A DNA stretch of 10,932 bases from Microbacteriaceae bacterium. Its GTDB lineage: Bacteria > Actinomycetota > Actinomycetes > Actinomycetales > Microbacteriaceae. Under the pieces are notes generated by a model. It saw nothing but the letters and a program-made list of their open reading frames with translations. It had not been told where the DNA came from and searched no databases. The number at the start of each line of letters is the position of its first letter. Within the stretch, counting starts at the first letter, position 1. The position numbers were made by a program, and so were the translations under genes. The stretch covers positions 1 to 10,932 of the forward strand of contig JAPOHQ010000029.1 in assembly GCA_029979375.1 (NCBI GenBank). The letters are read 5' to 3'. Below are positions 1 through 7,565 of this stretch, one piece after another.

Positions 1-1452
1 GTTGATGAGCAGTATAAGGCCAAGGAGGCAGAGAAGGCCGAGGAGACCCTTGAGGTCAATTGGCGCCAGGGTGAATACAAGGAGGATGTTGAGAGTCTCT
101 ACGAGGCCATCCAGCAAGCCCAGCGCTCCACCGATCGCCCAACGATGATCACCCTCCGCACCATCATCGGTTGGCCATCCCCGACCAAGCAGAACACCGG
201 AAAGATTCATGGCTCCAAGCTTGGTGAAGACGAGGTCGCGGGCCTGAAGAGCGCCCTCGGCTTCGATACTGAAAAGAGCTTTGAGATTCCCGCAGGTGTC
301 CTAGAGCACACCCGTGGCCTTCAGGACAGGGCCAATGAGGCGCGTGTGCAATGGGAGGAAAGCTTCAAGGCGTGGCAGGCGAAGAATCCAGAATCCGCAA
401 AGCTTCTCGAGCGACTGGTTCAAGGCGAGCTCCCGACTGACCTTTCAGCCGCGCTCCCCAGCTTCGAGGCTGGCTCAGAGGTTGCAACCAGAGCCGCATC
501 GGGCAAGGTGCTAAACGCCCTAGCTGCCAAGCTCCCTGAGCTTTGGGGTGGCTCCGCTGACCTTGCAGAGTCAAACAACACGACCATCGAGGGCGCAGGC
601 TCGTTTGTGCCGGAGAAGTGGGACACAGCCCACTGGACAGCGAAGAAGGGTGGACGCATCGTTCACTTTGGCGTTCGCGAGCATGCCATGGGTTCGATCT
701 TGAACGGTGTTGCCCTGTCAGGCCACACCCGACCCTTCGGCGGAACATTCCTGGTCTTTTCCGACTACATGAGGCCAGCGGTCCGATTGGCCGCGCTTAT
801 GGGCATTGCTCCAATCTATGTCTGGACCCACGACTCGGTTGCCCTGGGTGAGGATGGTCCAACCCACCAGCCGATCGAGCACCTAACAGCACTTCGCGCC
901 ATTCCAAACCTTGAGGTCATCAGACCGGCTGATGCAAATGAAACCGCGTACGCCTGGCTGGAGATCCTAAACCGCAGGACCGCCCCGCAGGCCTTGGTTC
1001 TTACGAGGCAGAACCTTCCAGTTTTGGATCGCGAGGGCTTCGGTTCGGCCGAGCTCACCGCGAAGGGCGGCTACATCTATGCGGAGGGCTCCGCAGCGCC
1101 GCAGGTGATCCTGATTGCGACAGGCAGCGAAGTTCAGTTTGCTGTTGAGGCGAGAGTAATCCTCGAGGCCGAGGGCATTTCGACCAGGGTTGTCTCAATG
1201 CCTTCGGTTGAATGGTTCCGCCAGCAGCCGCAGGATTACCAGGAAAGCGTCCTTCCTATTGGGGTTAGAGCTCGAGTTTCAATCGAAGCTGGCTTGAGTT
1301 CCGGTTGGCGCGAACTTGTCGGAGATGCCGGAAAGTCGATTGGCATTGATCACTTCGGCGCATCGGCCGATTACAAGACTCTTTATCGCGAGTTTGGAAT
1401 CACCACCGAGGCCGTTGTTTCCGCGGCAAAGTCTGTTTTGGAGGGTAAGTAA
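1..1452 (+). CDS. tkt: Transketolase, 3' part (N-terminus outside window)
   Basis: Thiamine-diphosphate enzyme that moves two-carbon ketol units between sugar phosphates in the non-oxidative pentose phosphate pathway; cytosolic. The frame is open from base 1, giving 483 visible residues. Family proteins are about 660-700 residues, so roughly 200 N-terminal residues, including the diphosphate-binding half, lie upstream. Seen here: IIGWPSP and the substrate-binding histidine in GKIHGSKLG (about nt 199-225); the pyrimidine domain with WGGSADLA; GVREHAMG with the cofactor-activating Glu at nt 679-681; GEDGPTHQPIEHL (nt 847-885); and a C-terminal domain ending near SADYKTLYREFG. The Met at nt 145 is internal, because homology continues upstream of it. 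Stop TAA is followed after 2 nt by tal, whose Shine-Dalgarno lies in the last tkt codons. Odd point: nt 1-60 encode a Lys/Glu/Ala-rich stretch where I would expect a conserved Tyr-Gly-Trp. Confidence 0.97.
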   Translation, partial: VDEQYKAKEAEKAEETLEVNWRQGEYKEDVESLYEAIQQAQRSTDRPTMITLRTIIGWPSPTKQNTGKIHGSKLGEDEVAGLKSALGFDTEKSFEIPAGVLEHTRGLQDRANEARVQWEESFKAWQAKNPESAKLLERLVQGELPTDLSAALPSFEAGSEVATRAASGKVLNALAAKLPELWGGSADLAESNNTTIEGAGSFVPEKWDTAHWTAKKGGRIVHFGVREHAMGSILNGVALSGHTRPFGGTFLVFSDYMRPAVRLAALMGIAPIYVWTHDSVALGEDGPTHQPIEHLTALRAIPNLEVIRPADANETAYAWLEILNRRTAPQALVLTRQNLPVLDREGFGSAELTAKGGYIYAEGSAAPQVILIATGSEVQFAVEARVILEAEGISTRVVSMPSVEWFRQQPQDYQESVLPIGVRARVSIEAGLSSGWRELVGDAGKSIGIDHFGASADYKTLYREFGITTEAVVSAAKSVLEGK

Positions 1453-1454
1453 AA

Positions 1455-2546
1455 GTGTCTGATCGATTGAAAAAACTCACCGAGGCCGGCGTCTCGATTT
1501 GGTTGGATGACCTTTCCCGTGATCGCCTTGAATCTGGAAACCTAAGGGACCTCATCGCCACAAGCTCTGTCCGCGGAGTCACGACCAACCCAACGATTTT
1601 TGCATCGGCTCTAAAGTCTCCGCGCTACGCCCCGGCGCTTGCCGCTCAAAAGCAGGCTGGCGCTAGTGCCGCAACGGCAATCTTCGAACTCACCACCGAG
1701 GATGTTCGCAATGCCTGCGATCTCTTCGCCGGAGTCTATAGAGACTCGAATGGGATCGATGGTCGAGTGTCCATCGAAGTCGAGCCCGATCTAGCCCACG
1801 ACACCGCTGCGACCATCGCTCAGGCCCAAGAGCTTTTCGCGAAGGTTGGTCGGGAGAACGTAATGATCAAGATCCCTGCAACCATCGCGGGGCTTGCTGC
1901 CATCGAGGAGGTTACCGCTCTCGGAATCTCCGTCAACGTCACGCTGATCTTTTCAGTCGAGCGCTACGAGAAGGTCATCGATGCCTACTTCGCTGGACTG
2001 GAAAAGGCGATTGCAAACAACATCGACGTCAGCAAGATCCACTCGGTTGCCTCTTTCTTTGTTTCGAGGGTGGATACCGAGGTTGACAAGCGTCTCGACG
2101 CCATCGGCAAACCAGAACTTAAGTCAAAGGCAGCGCTGGCGAACGCGAGGCTTGCTTACGAGCTCTACCAGCAGCGGTTCAGCTCCGAGCGCTGGCAAAA
2201 GCTTGCCGGACTGGCTGCCAGAGAACAGCGCCCGCTAATGGCATCGACTGGAGTCAAGGATCCAGCGTTGCCAGACACTCTTTACGTAACAGAACTGGTC
2301 GCGGCCAACGTCGTAAACACCATGCCCGAGAAGACCATGTTGGCCACCGCAGACCATGGCGAGATAGTTGGAGACACCATCACGCCCGCAATTGAGTCGG
2401 CCCACGGCTTCATGGCCGATCTCGAGAGCGCCGGCATCGACTTCGCGGCTGTCACAGAACTCCTTGAGCGCGAAGGCGTAGAGAAATTCATCGTTTCTTG
2501 GAACGAGCTGGTTGAGTCGGTAGAAAGCGCCCTGGAGCAGGCATGA
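1455..2546 (+). CDS. tal: Transaldolase
   Basis: Transfers a dihydroxyacetone unit from sedoheptulose 7-phosphate to glyceraldehyde 3-phosphate through a lysine Schiff base; non-oxidative pentose phosphate pathway, cytosol. At 363 residues it matches the longer actinobacterial/cyanobacterial-type transaldolases rather than the ~317-residue E. coli TalB. Motifs: WLDDLSR (about 16-22) with the active-site Asp; signature 1 GVTTNPTIF (41-49); VSIEVEP (105-111); signature 2 around NVMIKIPATIAG (135-146) with Schiff-base Lys139; NVTLIFS (161-167); and LMASTGVKDP (261-270). The start is GTG, 2 nt after the tkt stop, with GGAGGG at 1440-1445 and 9 nt spacing; no better start is in frame. The TGA stop overlaps the pgi ATG by 4 nt. 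The adjacent pgi is of the type that is fused to transaldolase in some bacteria. Confidence 0.97.
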   Translation: MSDRLKKLTEAGVSIWLDDLSRDRLESGNLRDLIATSSVRGVTTNPTIFASALKSPRYAPALAAQKQAGASAATAIFELTTEDVRNACDLFAGVYRDSNGIDGRVSIEVEPDLAHDTAATIAQAQELFAKVGRENVMIKIPATIAGLAAIEEVTALGISVNVTLIFSVERYEKVIDAYFAGLEKAIANNIDVSKIHSVASFFVSRVDTEVDKRLDAIGKPELKSKAALANARLAYELYQQRFSSERWQKLAGLAAREQRPLMASTGVKDPALPDTLYVTELVAANVVNTMPEKTMLATADHGEIVGDTITPAIESAHGFMADLESAGIDFAAVTELLEREGVEKFIVSWNELVESVESALEQA

Positions 2547-4102
2547 GGCTCAGCGTCTCGGAAGAGCTCCTTGCTGAGGTCAGCCCAGCGATTCGCCGAC
2601 TAATCGATGATCAGGTGGCAACGCGGCTGGCCGCAAAAGACCACACGCTCTGGGGCCCTGCGGCCGAGAGCGAGGCGGAAATCAGGCTGGGTTGGATAGA
2701 TTCGGCTGCAGACTCCATTGGATTGCTACCCGGCATCTTTGAGTTGCGGGATCGCTTCAGAGCTGAGGGTGTCGATCGGTTTGTGCTTTGCGGAATGGGA
2801 GGCTCGTCGCTAGCGCCCGAGGTAATCACGAAGACTGCTGGAGTGGAGCTTTTGGTGTTGGACTCAACGGCTCCAGATCAGGTGAGCTCCGCCATCCGCG
2901 AGCTCGCGAGGACCGCCGTTATTGTCAGCTCAAAATCAGGGTCCACCGTCGAGACCGACAGCCAGAAGCGGGCCTTTGAAAGCGCCTTTTTGAATGCTGG
3001 GATTGACCCCAAGCAGCGGATCGTTGTTGTGACCGATCCCGGCTCACCTTTGGATGTTGCATCCCGCTCTGCCGGTTACCGAGTCTTCAATGCTGATCCG
3101 AATGTCGGTGGTCGCTACTCAGCCCTCACGGCATTTGGACTAGTCCCATCTGGCCTGGCCGGAGCTGACATTGCGGGGCTGCTCTCGAGCGCAAGCAGGG
3201 CAGCACACGAGCTGGCTCACGACTCGGAGGACAACCCTGCAATCCTCCTAGCTGCCGCACTGGCGGGCGACACTTCGAAGCGCGACAAGTTTCTGATTCA
3301 GACTGACGGCTTGGCCGGCTTTGGCGATTGGGTCGAGCAGTTGGTGGCGGAAAGTACCGGCAAGGAAGACCGTGGAGTGCTTCCGGTAGTCGTCTCAAGC
3401 TCCGCACCCGAACACGCCTTGAGCCTCTCGGACACCGTAAAGGTGACCTTCGGTAACTCCCCCGCAGATGTCAACTTCTCCGGAGACCTTGGAGAGCTCT
3501 TCCTGCTGTGGGAGTACGCGACCGCACTCGCTGGCTATCTAATCGGCATCAACCCGTTTGACCAACCGAACGTTGAGAGCGCCAAGGCCGCTGCGCGCGA
3601 GCTTCTGGACTCGCCGCAGGTGGCCCAGGAAATCGAATTCACCGATCGCGGAGTCGCGGTGCATCAGTTTGGGATCGAGCTAATCGGCTCCACCGTCGAG
3701 TCGGCCATCGAGCAGCTCCTTGCCAGGCTCAATCAGGATTCCTACCTTGCGATTCAGGTCTATCTGAGCAGGACTGAATATCCGCAATTTGAGGTGCTGC
3801 GTGATGTTGCCGCACGTCGCACAAACCGGCCGGTGACATTTGGCTGGGGTCCAAGGTTCCTGCACTCGACCGGTCAGTACCATAAGGGTGGGCCGCAGCA
3901 GGGGATCTTCATTCAGATAACCGGTAACCATGGCCACGACCTTGCGGTGCCGGAGCGACCATTTAGTTTCGCCGAGTTGATTTCTGCTCAGGCACTGGGC
4001 GATGCCAACGTGCTTGCCAACCACGGTTTGCCGGTGGTGCAATTTGAACTGAGCGAACCACTTCAGGGACTTCAGATGCTCGAAAGGGCTATTGCTTCGT
4101 GA
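2543..4102 (+). CDS. pgi: Glucose-6-phosphate isomerase (Tal/Pgi-fusion-type subfamily)
   Basis: Interconverts glucose 6-phosphate and fructose 6-phosphate, linking glycolysis to the oxidative pentose phosphate branch encoded just downstream. At 519 residues it consists of two SIS-type sugar-isomerase domains. Visible motifs: GGSSLAP (86-92); phosphate-binding SKSGSTVET (130-138); signature 1 NVGGRYSALTAFGL (187-200); AESTGKE (269-275), whose Glu270 I align with the catalytic base; signature 2 region GINPFDQPNVESAK (335-348) with the conserved Lys348; and LHSTGQYHKGGPQQG (440-454). The second signature has Asn where the classical pattern has Gly/Ala, and the HSTGQ-HKGG block near the C-terminus is, from memory, typical of isomerase halves of bifunctional transaldolase/Pgi proteins. 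ATG overlaps the tal stop (ATGA), with GGAG at 2534-2537. The 3' end overlaps zwf by 4 nt (GTGA). Confidence 0.95.
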   Translation: MRLSVSEELLAEVSPAIRRLIDDQVATRLAAKDHTLWGPAAESEAEIRLGWIDSAADSIGLLPGIFELRDRFRAEGVDRFVLCGMGGSSLAPEVITKTAGVELLVLDSTAPDQVSSAIRELARTAVIVSSKSGSTVETDSQKRAFESAFLNAGIDPKQRIVVVTDPGSPLDVASRSAGYRVFNADPNVGGRYSALTAFGLVPSGLAGADIAGLLSSASRAAHELAHDSEDNPAILLAAALAGDTSKRDKFLIQTDGLAGFGDWVEQLVAESTGKEDRGVLPVVVSSSAPEHALSLSDTVKVTFGNSPADVNFSGDLGELFLLWEYATALAGYLIGINPFDQPNVESAKAAARELLDSPQVAQEIEFTDRGVAVHQFGIELIGSTVESAIEQLLARLNQDSYLAIQVYLSRTEYPQFEVLRDVAARRTNRPVTFGWGPRFLHSTGQYHKGGPQQGIFIQITGNHGHDLAVPERPFSFAELISAQALGDANVLANHGLPVVQFELSEPLQGLQMLERAIAS

Positions 4103-5616
4103 GCACAAACCCGCTGAGGGATCCGGCTGATCGCAGGCTCCAAAAGATCGCAGGGCCATCCGGCCTGATCATGTTTGGCGTAACCGGGGACCTTTCGCGC
4201 AAGAAGCTTTTGCCAGCAATATATGACCTAGCAAATAGAGGCCTTCTCCCACCGGCGTTCTCCCTGGTTGGCTATGCCAGAAGAGACTGGAGCGACCAGG
4301 AGTTTGCCGACCTGGTCAAGGAATCCGCAAAAGCCCATGCCCGGACTAACTGGTCGGATTCAGCTTGGGAGCAGCTCGCCAAGGGAATCCGTTTCGTTTC
4401 GGGACAGCACGATGACGCGGCCGCTTTTGCTCGCCTCAAGCAAGTCGTAGACGAGTTGGATCAGCAGCGCGGCACGGCCGGCAATCACACGTTCTATCTC
4501 TCGATTCCGCCTCGGGACTTTCCGGTCGTAGTGGATCAGTTAGAGCGGGCCGGTCTCACTCAGGCCGAACAGGGCGAGTTTAGAAGGGTCGTGATTGAGA
4601 AGCCATTTGGCTCCGACCTGACCACCGCTAGGGAGCTCAATGCTGTGGTGGAGCGAGTGTTCCCCTCCGACTCGGTGTTCAGAATCGATCATTACCTCGG
4701 CAAGGAGACGGTGCAGAACATTCTTGCCCTCAGATTCGCCAATGAAATGTTCGAACCAATTTGGAGCGCCAAGCACATTGACCATGTCCAGATCACCATG
4801 GCGGAGGACATCGGAATAGGCGGTCGAGCCGGCTACTACGACGGCATTGGTGCTGCTAGGGATGTGATTCAAAACCACCTGCTTCAGCTCCTCGCCCTCA
4901 CTGCAATGGAGCGGCCAGATTCTTACGACGCTGCAGATCTGCGAAGCAAGAAAGAGCAGGTGCTGGCTCAGGTTAGGGTCCCAGATGACATCTCGGCCCA
5001 CAGTGCATTCGGACAGTATTCGGCCGGCTGGCAGGGTGGCGAGAAGGTAAAGGGTTACCTCGATGAGGACGGCACCGGCACTGACAGCAAAACTGAAACC
5101 TTTGCTGCAATGCGACTCGATATTGATAACGATCGTTGGCAGGGCGCCCCTTTCTATCTGAGGGCCGGAAAGCGCCTAGGCCGCCGCGTAACAGAGATTG
5201 CCATCGTCTTCAAGCAGACCGGCCAGAAGTTCTTTGCGTCCTCCGAAACCTCGCAACTTAGCCAGAACGCGCTGGTAATCAGGGTCCAACCAAATGAAGG
5301 TGTCACAATTCGCTTTGGTTCAAAGGTCCCCGGGCCCAGCATGCAGGTTCGCGATGTCACCATGGACTTTGGGTACGGCCATGCCTTTACCGAGGACAGC
5401 CCTGAGGCCTACGAGAGGCTGATCCTAGACGTGCTGCTCGGAGAACCCCCACTGTTTCCCCACCAGCACGAGGTCGAGCTGTCCTGGAGCATTCTTGATC
5501 CCATCGTGAAGCACTGGGAGACTCGCGCTCCCGAGCAGTACTCGCCTGGTTCCTGGGGTCCAGAGTCGGCCCACAAAATGATGAGCCGGGATGACCGCAC
5601 CTGGAGGCGCCCATGA
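4099..5616 (+). CDS. zwf: Glucose-6-phosphate 1-dehydrogenase
   Basis: Oxidises glucose 6-phosphate to 6-phosphogluconolactone with NADP(+) or NAD(+), the entry step of the oxidative pentose phosphate pathway. At 505 residues it is normal family length. Motifs: N-terminal Rossmann nucleotide loop FGVTGDLSRKK (26-36, Thr where many members have Ala or Ser); EKPFG (167-171), whose Lys binds substrate; the active-site signature RIDHYLGKE (195-203) with the catalytic His; and FYLRAGKRL (352-360). The start is GTG, overlapping the pgi stop (GTGA). A purine-rich GAAAGGG at 4082-4088, 10 nt upstream, is a modest Shine-Dalgarno. The stop overlaps the opcA ATG. Cofactor preference cannot be settled by eye. 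The opcA partner directly downstream suggests its activity depends on OpcA-assisted oligomer assembly. Confidence 0.97.
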   Translation: MSTNPLRDPADRRLQKIAGPSGLIMFGVTGDLSRKKLLPAIYDLANRGLLPPAFSLVGYARRDWSDQEFADLVKESAKAHARTNWSDSAWEQLAKGIRFVSGQHDDAAAFARLKQVVDELDQQRGTAGNHTFYLSIPPRDFPVVVDQLERAGLTQAEQGEFRRVVIEKPFGSDLTTARELNAVVERVFPSDSVFRIDHYLGKETVQNILALRFANEMFEPIWSAKHIDHVQITMAEDIGIGGRAGYYDGIGAARDVIQNHLLQLLALTAMERPDSYDAADLRSKKEQVLAQVRVPDDISAHSAFGQYSAGWQGGEKVKGYLDEDGTGTDSKTETFAAMRLDIDNDRWQGAPFYLRAGKRLGRRVTEIAIVFKQTGQKFFASSETSQLSQNALVIRVQPNEGVTIRFGSKVPGPSMQVRDVTMDFGYGHAFTEDSPEAYERLILDVLLGEPPLFPHQHEVELSWSILDPIVKHWETRAPEQYSPGSWGPESAHKMMSRDDRTWRRP

Positions 5617-6521
5617 TCGTCGACCTTCCTGGAACAACCACATCGAGGGTGAGCAAGAAGCTTCAGGAGCTCAGAGAATCCGGTGGTGTGGTAACCCTGG
5701 GGCGAGTTTTGAGCCTCGTGGTTGAGACCGACCTTGATCACCTGGAGGCCGCCGTCGAGGCTGCCAATGGAGCCTCAAAGCTCCACCCCTGTCGAATCAT
5801 CGTCTTGGCAAAGGCGGATCAGGGCGGAGAGTCCAGACTCGATGCCGAAATCAGAGTGGGTGGTGATGCTGGGGCCAGCGAGGTGGTTGTGCTGAGGGCC
5901 TTCGGCGAGGTTCTGAGCAACCAGGAATCCCTGGTCACCGGGCTGCTACTGCCTGATGCTCCCGTGGTTGCGTGGTGGCCATCCGAGTGCTCCGGAAACC
6001 CGGGCCAGAGCGCTATCGGCAAAATCTCCTCTCGCAGGATCACGGATGCCGCGATGCAGCCAAGGAGTGCCGAGTTTCTAGCCGAATTAGCAAGCAATTA
6101 CTCCCCCGGAGATTCGGACATGGCTTGGGCGCGCATAACCCTGTGGCGCTCCCAGCTGACGAGCCTTTTCGAGGCGCGCCAGTTCTCCGATCTAAAGTCA
6201 ATTACGGTGTTTGCCAATCCTGATTCACCAAGCGCGATGCTGTTGGCTCGCTGGCTGCAACTGTCTTTGAACATACCTAGCGAGATTGTCAGCGAGATAG
6301 ACGGCTCGGGCATCACCGGTATTTCTGGGGTCAAGCTTGAGACCGGCGATGGCGCTCTGGAAATCATGCGTAAGGGGCAAATCGCCACGATCTCGCAGCC
6401 AGGTTTCCCGAGCGCATCGGTTCTTTTGCCCCAGCGAAGCGATCTCGATTGCCTCGTTGAGGACATGAGGTTCCTGGGTGAAGATCTCGTTTACGCCAGA
6501 GTATTGGAGAGCTTCAAGTGA
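5613..6521 (+). CDS. opcA: Glucose-6-phosphate dehydrogenase assembly/activator protein OpcA
   Basis: OpcA proteins of cyanobacteria and actinobacteria are needed for full activity or assembly of the neighbouring Zwf; no catalytic activity of their own is established. At 302 residues this is the usual actinobacterial length. Recognisable features: a segment around HPCRIIVLA (58-66); the family-typical stretch from VLRAFGEVLSNQ (93-104) through LLLPDAPVVAWWP (111-123); and SSRRITDAA (139-147). Cysteines are at 60, 126 and 280. Whether they take part in redox control, as proposed for cyanobacterial OpcA, cannot be judged here. ATG overlaps the zwf stop (ATGA), with a clear GGAGG at 5603-5607. 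The stop overlaps the pgl GTG (GTGA). Its place between zwf and pgl fits co-production with the enzyme it serves. Confidence 0.95.
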   Translation: MIVDLPGTTTSRVSKKLQELRESGGVVTLGRVLSLVVETDLDHLEAAVEAANGASKLHPCRIIVLAKADQGGESRLDAEIRVGGDAGASEVVVLRAFGEVLSNQESLVTGLLLPDAPVVAWWPSECSGNPGQSAIGKISSRRITDAAMQPRSAEFLAELASNYSPGDSDMAWARITLWRSQLTSLFEARQFSDLKSITVFANPDSPSAMLLARWLQLSLNIPSEIVSEIDGSGITGISGVKLETGDGALEIMRKGQIATISQPGFPSASVLLPQRSDLDCLVEDMRFLGEDLVYARVLESFK

Positions 6522-7204
6522 GAACCGTTGTTTTGGACGATACCGCGGAGCTAATCTCCGCGGCACTGAAGGAATTTGAAGAACTCGCCATTGAACGCCT
6601 CAAATATCAGCCCACGGTCAACGTCCTTCTGACGGGTGGAACCCTGGGAATCGCCTTCATCGCAGGGCTGCAGAGCCTGGCACTGCCTTGGGAAAGATTT
6701 CACTTTAGATTCTCTGACGAGCGCTTCGTCGCACTCGATGATGAGGATAGGAATGAGCACCAGGCGCTCAGTGCCTGGCCTGCCCTAGCCAATCACCTCT
6801 GGCGATTTCCCTCACCGGACGTAGCCCTGGACCAAGCAGCAACGCAATCGACGCGAGATTTCGAGGAAGAGTTTGGCGAACTTGCAGTTCCAGACGCCGT
6901 GTTTGACATCTGCATTTTGGGCATGGGTCCCGATGGCCACATCGCATCCCTGTTCCCCGGTCGCGATTGTGATGAGCGGTGGGTGATTGCCGTGAGCGAC
7001 TCCCCTAAGCCACCATCCATGAGGCTAAGCCTGAGCTACTCGGCAATCTTGAAGAGTAGGAACGTGATTTTCTTAGCCTCAGGTAAGGCCAAGGCAGAAG
7101 CGGTGGGCAAGGTTTTTGAAAGTGCCGATTTGCCAGCTGCTAAGGTGACCGGTCAAATTGACACGGTTTGGTTCTTAGACCGCGAGCTTAGCGACGAGCT
7201 TTAG
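6518..7204 (+). CDS. pgl: 6-phosphogluconolactonase
   Basis: Hydrolyses 6-phosphogluconolactone to 6-phosphogluconate, the step right after Zwf. It is the DevB/SOL type, related in fold to glucosamine-6-phosphate isomerases. At 228 residues it is slightly short of the usual 235-260. Motifs: LTGGTLG phosphate loop (38-44); FSDERFV (65-71); RNEHQA (78-83), corresponding to the usual SNE-Q segment; LGMGPDGHIASLFPG (134-148), the strongest signature; and SPKPPSMRLSLS (162-173). The start is GTG in a GTGA overlap with the opcA stop, with GGAG at 6506-6509 and 8 nt spacing. It is the last gene of the plus-strand run. Its final 17 nt overlap the 3' end of the convergent rbpA, so no intergenic terminator separates the two transcripts. 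Confidence 0.95.
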   Translation: MRTVVLDDTAELISAALKEFEELAIERLKYQPTVNVLLTGGTLGIAFIAGLQSLALPWERFHFRFSDERFVALDDEDRNEHQALSAWPALANHLWRFPSPDVALDQAATQSTRDFEEEFGELAVPDAVFDICILGMGPDGHIASLFPGRDCDERWVIAVSDSPKPPSMRLSLSYSAILKSRNVIFLASGKAKAEAVGKVFESADLPAAKVTGQIDTVWFLDRELSDEL

Positions 7205-7565
7205 CTGCAGCGGCAGCCTTCTCGCGACGCTCCCTAATTAGTGCGATTGCCTCGTCAAGAATCTGCGCCGCCTCGGCGTCCGTCCTGCGCTCCTTAACAT
7301 AAGCCAGGTGGGTCTTGTAGGGCTCAATCTTTGGTACCAGCGGAGGGTTCGCCTTGTCGCGACCAGCTGGGAAGCCACAGTGCGGGCAGTCGATCTCGGT
7401 TGGGATCTCTTCTTCCTCGACGGTGGCGGCGAAGAATGGGTGTGTCTCGTGACCATTTCCGCAGTAGAAGCTACGGGTGATCTTGTCGACGTGGTGACCC
7501 CGGTCCTTCTCGCCCATTGGGCCAGCGCCGACTCGAGCACCTCTAATTGATGGTGAGGACGACAT
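7188..7565 (-). CDS. rbpA: RNA polymerase-binding protein RbpA (zinc-ribbon form)
   Basis: Actinobacterial transcription factor that binds the beta-prime subunit and group 1/2 sigma factors and stabilises the promoter open complex. At 125 residues. Layout: N-terminal tail with SIRGARVGAGPMG (5-17); core domain with Cys35-x3-His39 and Cys60-x2-Cys63 (FYCGNGHE and DCPHCG), a plausible zinc site as in Streptomyces RbpA; a basic linker; a sigma-interaction helix region KTHLAYVKERRTD (84-96); and an Ala/Lys/Arg-rich tail. I chose the ATG at 7565-7563 because the family N-terminus begins there. An ATG 18 codons upstream lies inside secG and adds residues unlike the family. The ATG shares one base with the secG stop (TAATG), and no good Shine-Dalgarno precedes it, so translation probably depends on reinitiation after secG. 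Confidence 0.95.
   Translation of the reverse strand: MSSSPSIRGARVGAGPMGEKDRGHHVDKITRSFYCGNGHETHPFFAATVEEEEIPTEIDCPHCGFPAGRDKANPPLVPKIEPYKTHLAYVKERRTDAEAAQILDEAIALIRERREKAAAAAKARR

Noticed and set aside
145..147. ATG at 145 as the tkt start
   Set aside because: The same frame is open and transketolase-like back to base 1, and a protein starting at 145 would lack the cofactor-binding half. The gene is simply cut by the window edge.
3680..4159. Long minus-strand open frame (159 codons) antisense to the pgi 3' end and zwf start
   Set aside because: It lies fully opposite well-conserved pgi and zwf coding sequence, resembles no protein family, and is expected as a GC-driven shadow frame.
4540..5001. 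Minus-strand open frame (153 codons) antisense to zwf
   Set aside because: It is opposite the conserved Zwf catalytic region, with no recognisable domain and no supporting promoter or ribosome-binding site.
7204..7217. Small hairpin after the pgl stop as an intrinsic terminator
   Set aside because: The stem is only 5 bp, no T-run follows on the plus strand, and it lies in the Ala-rich coding tail of rbpA, where repetitive GC codons readily give such pairing.
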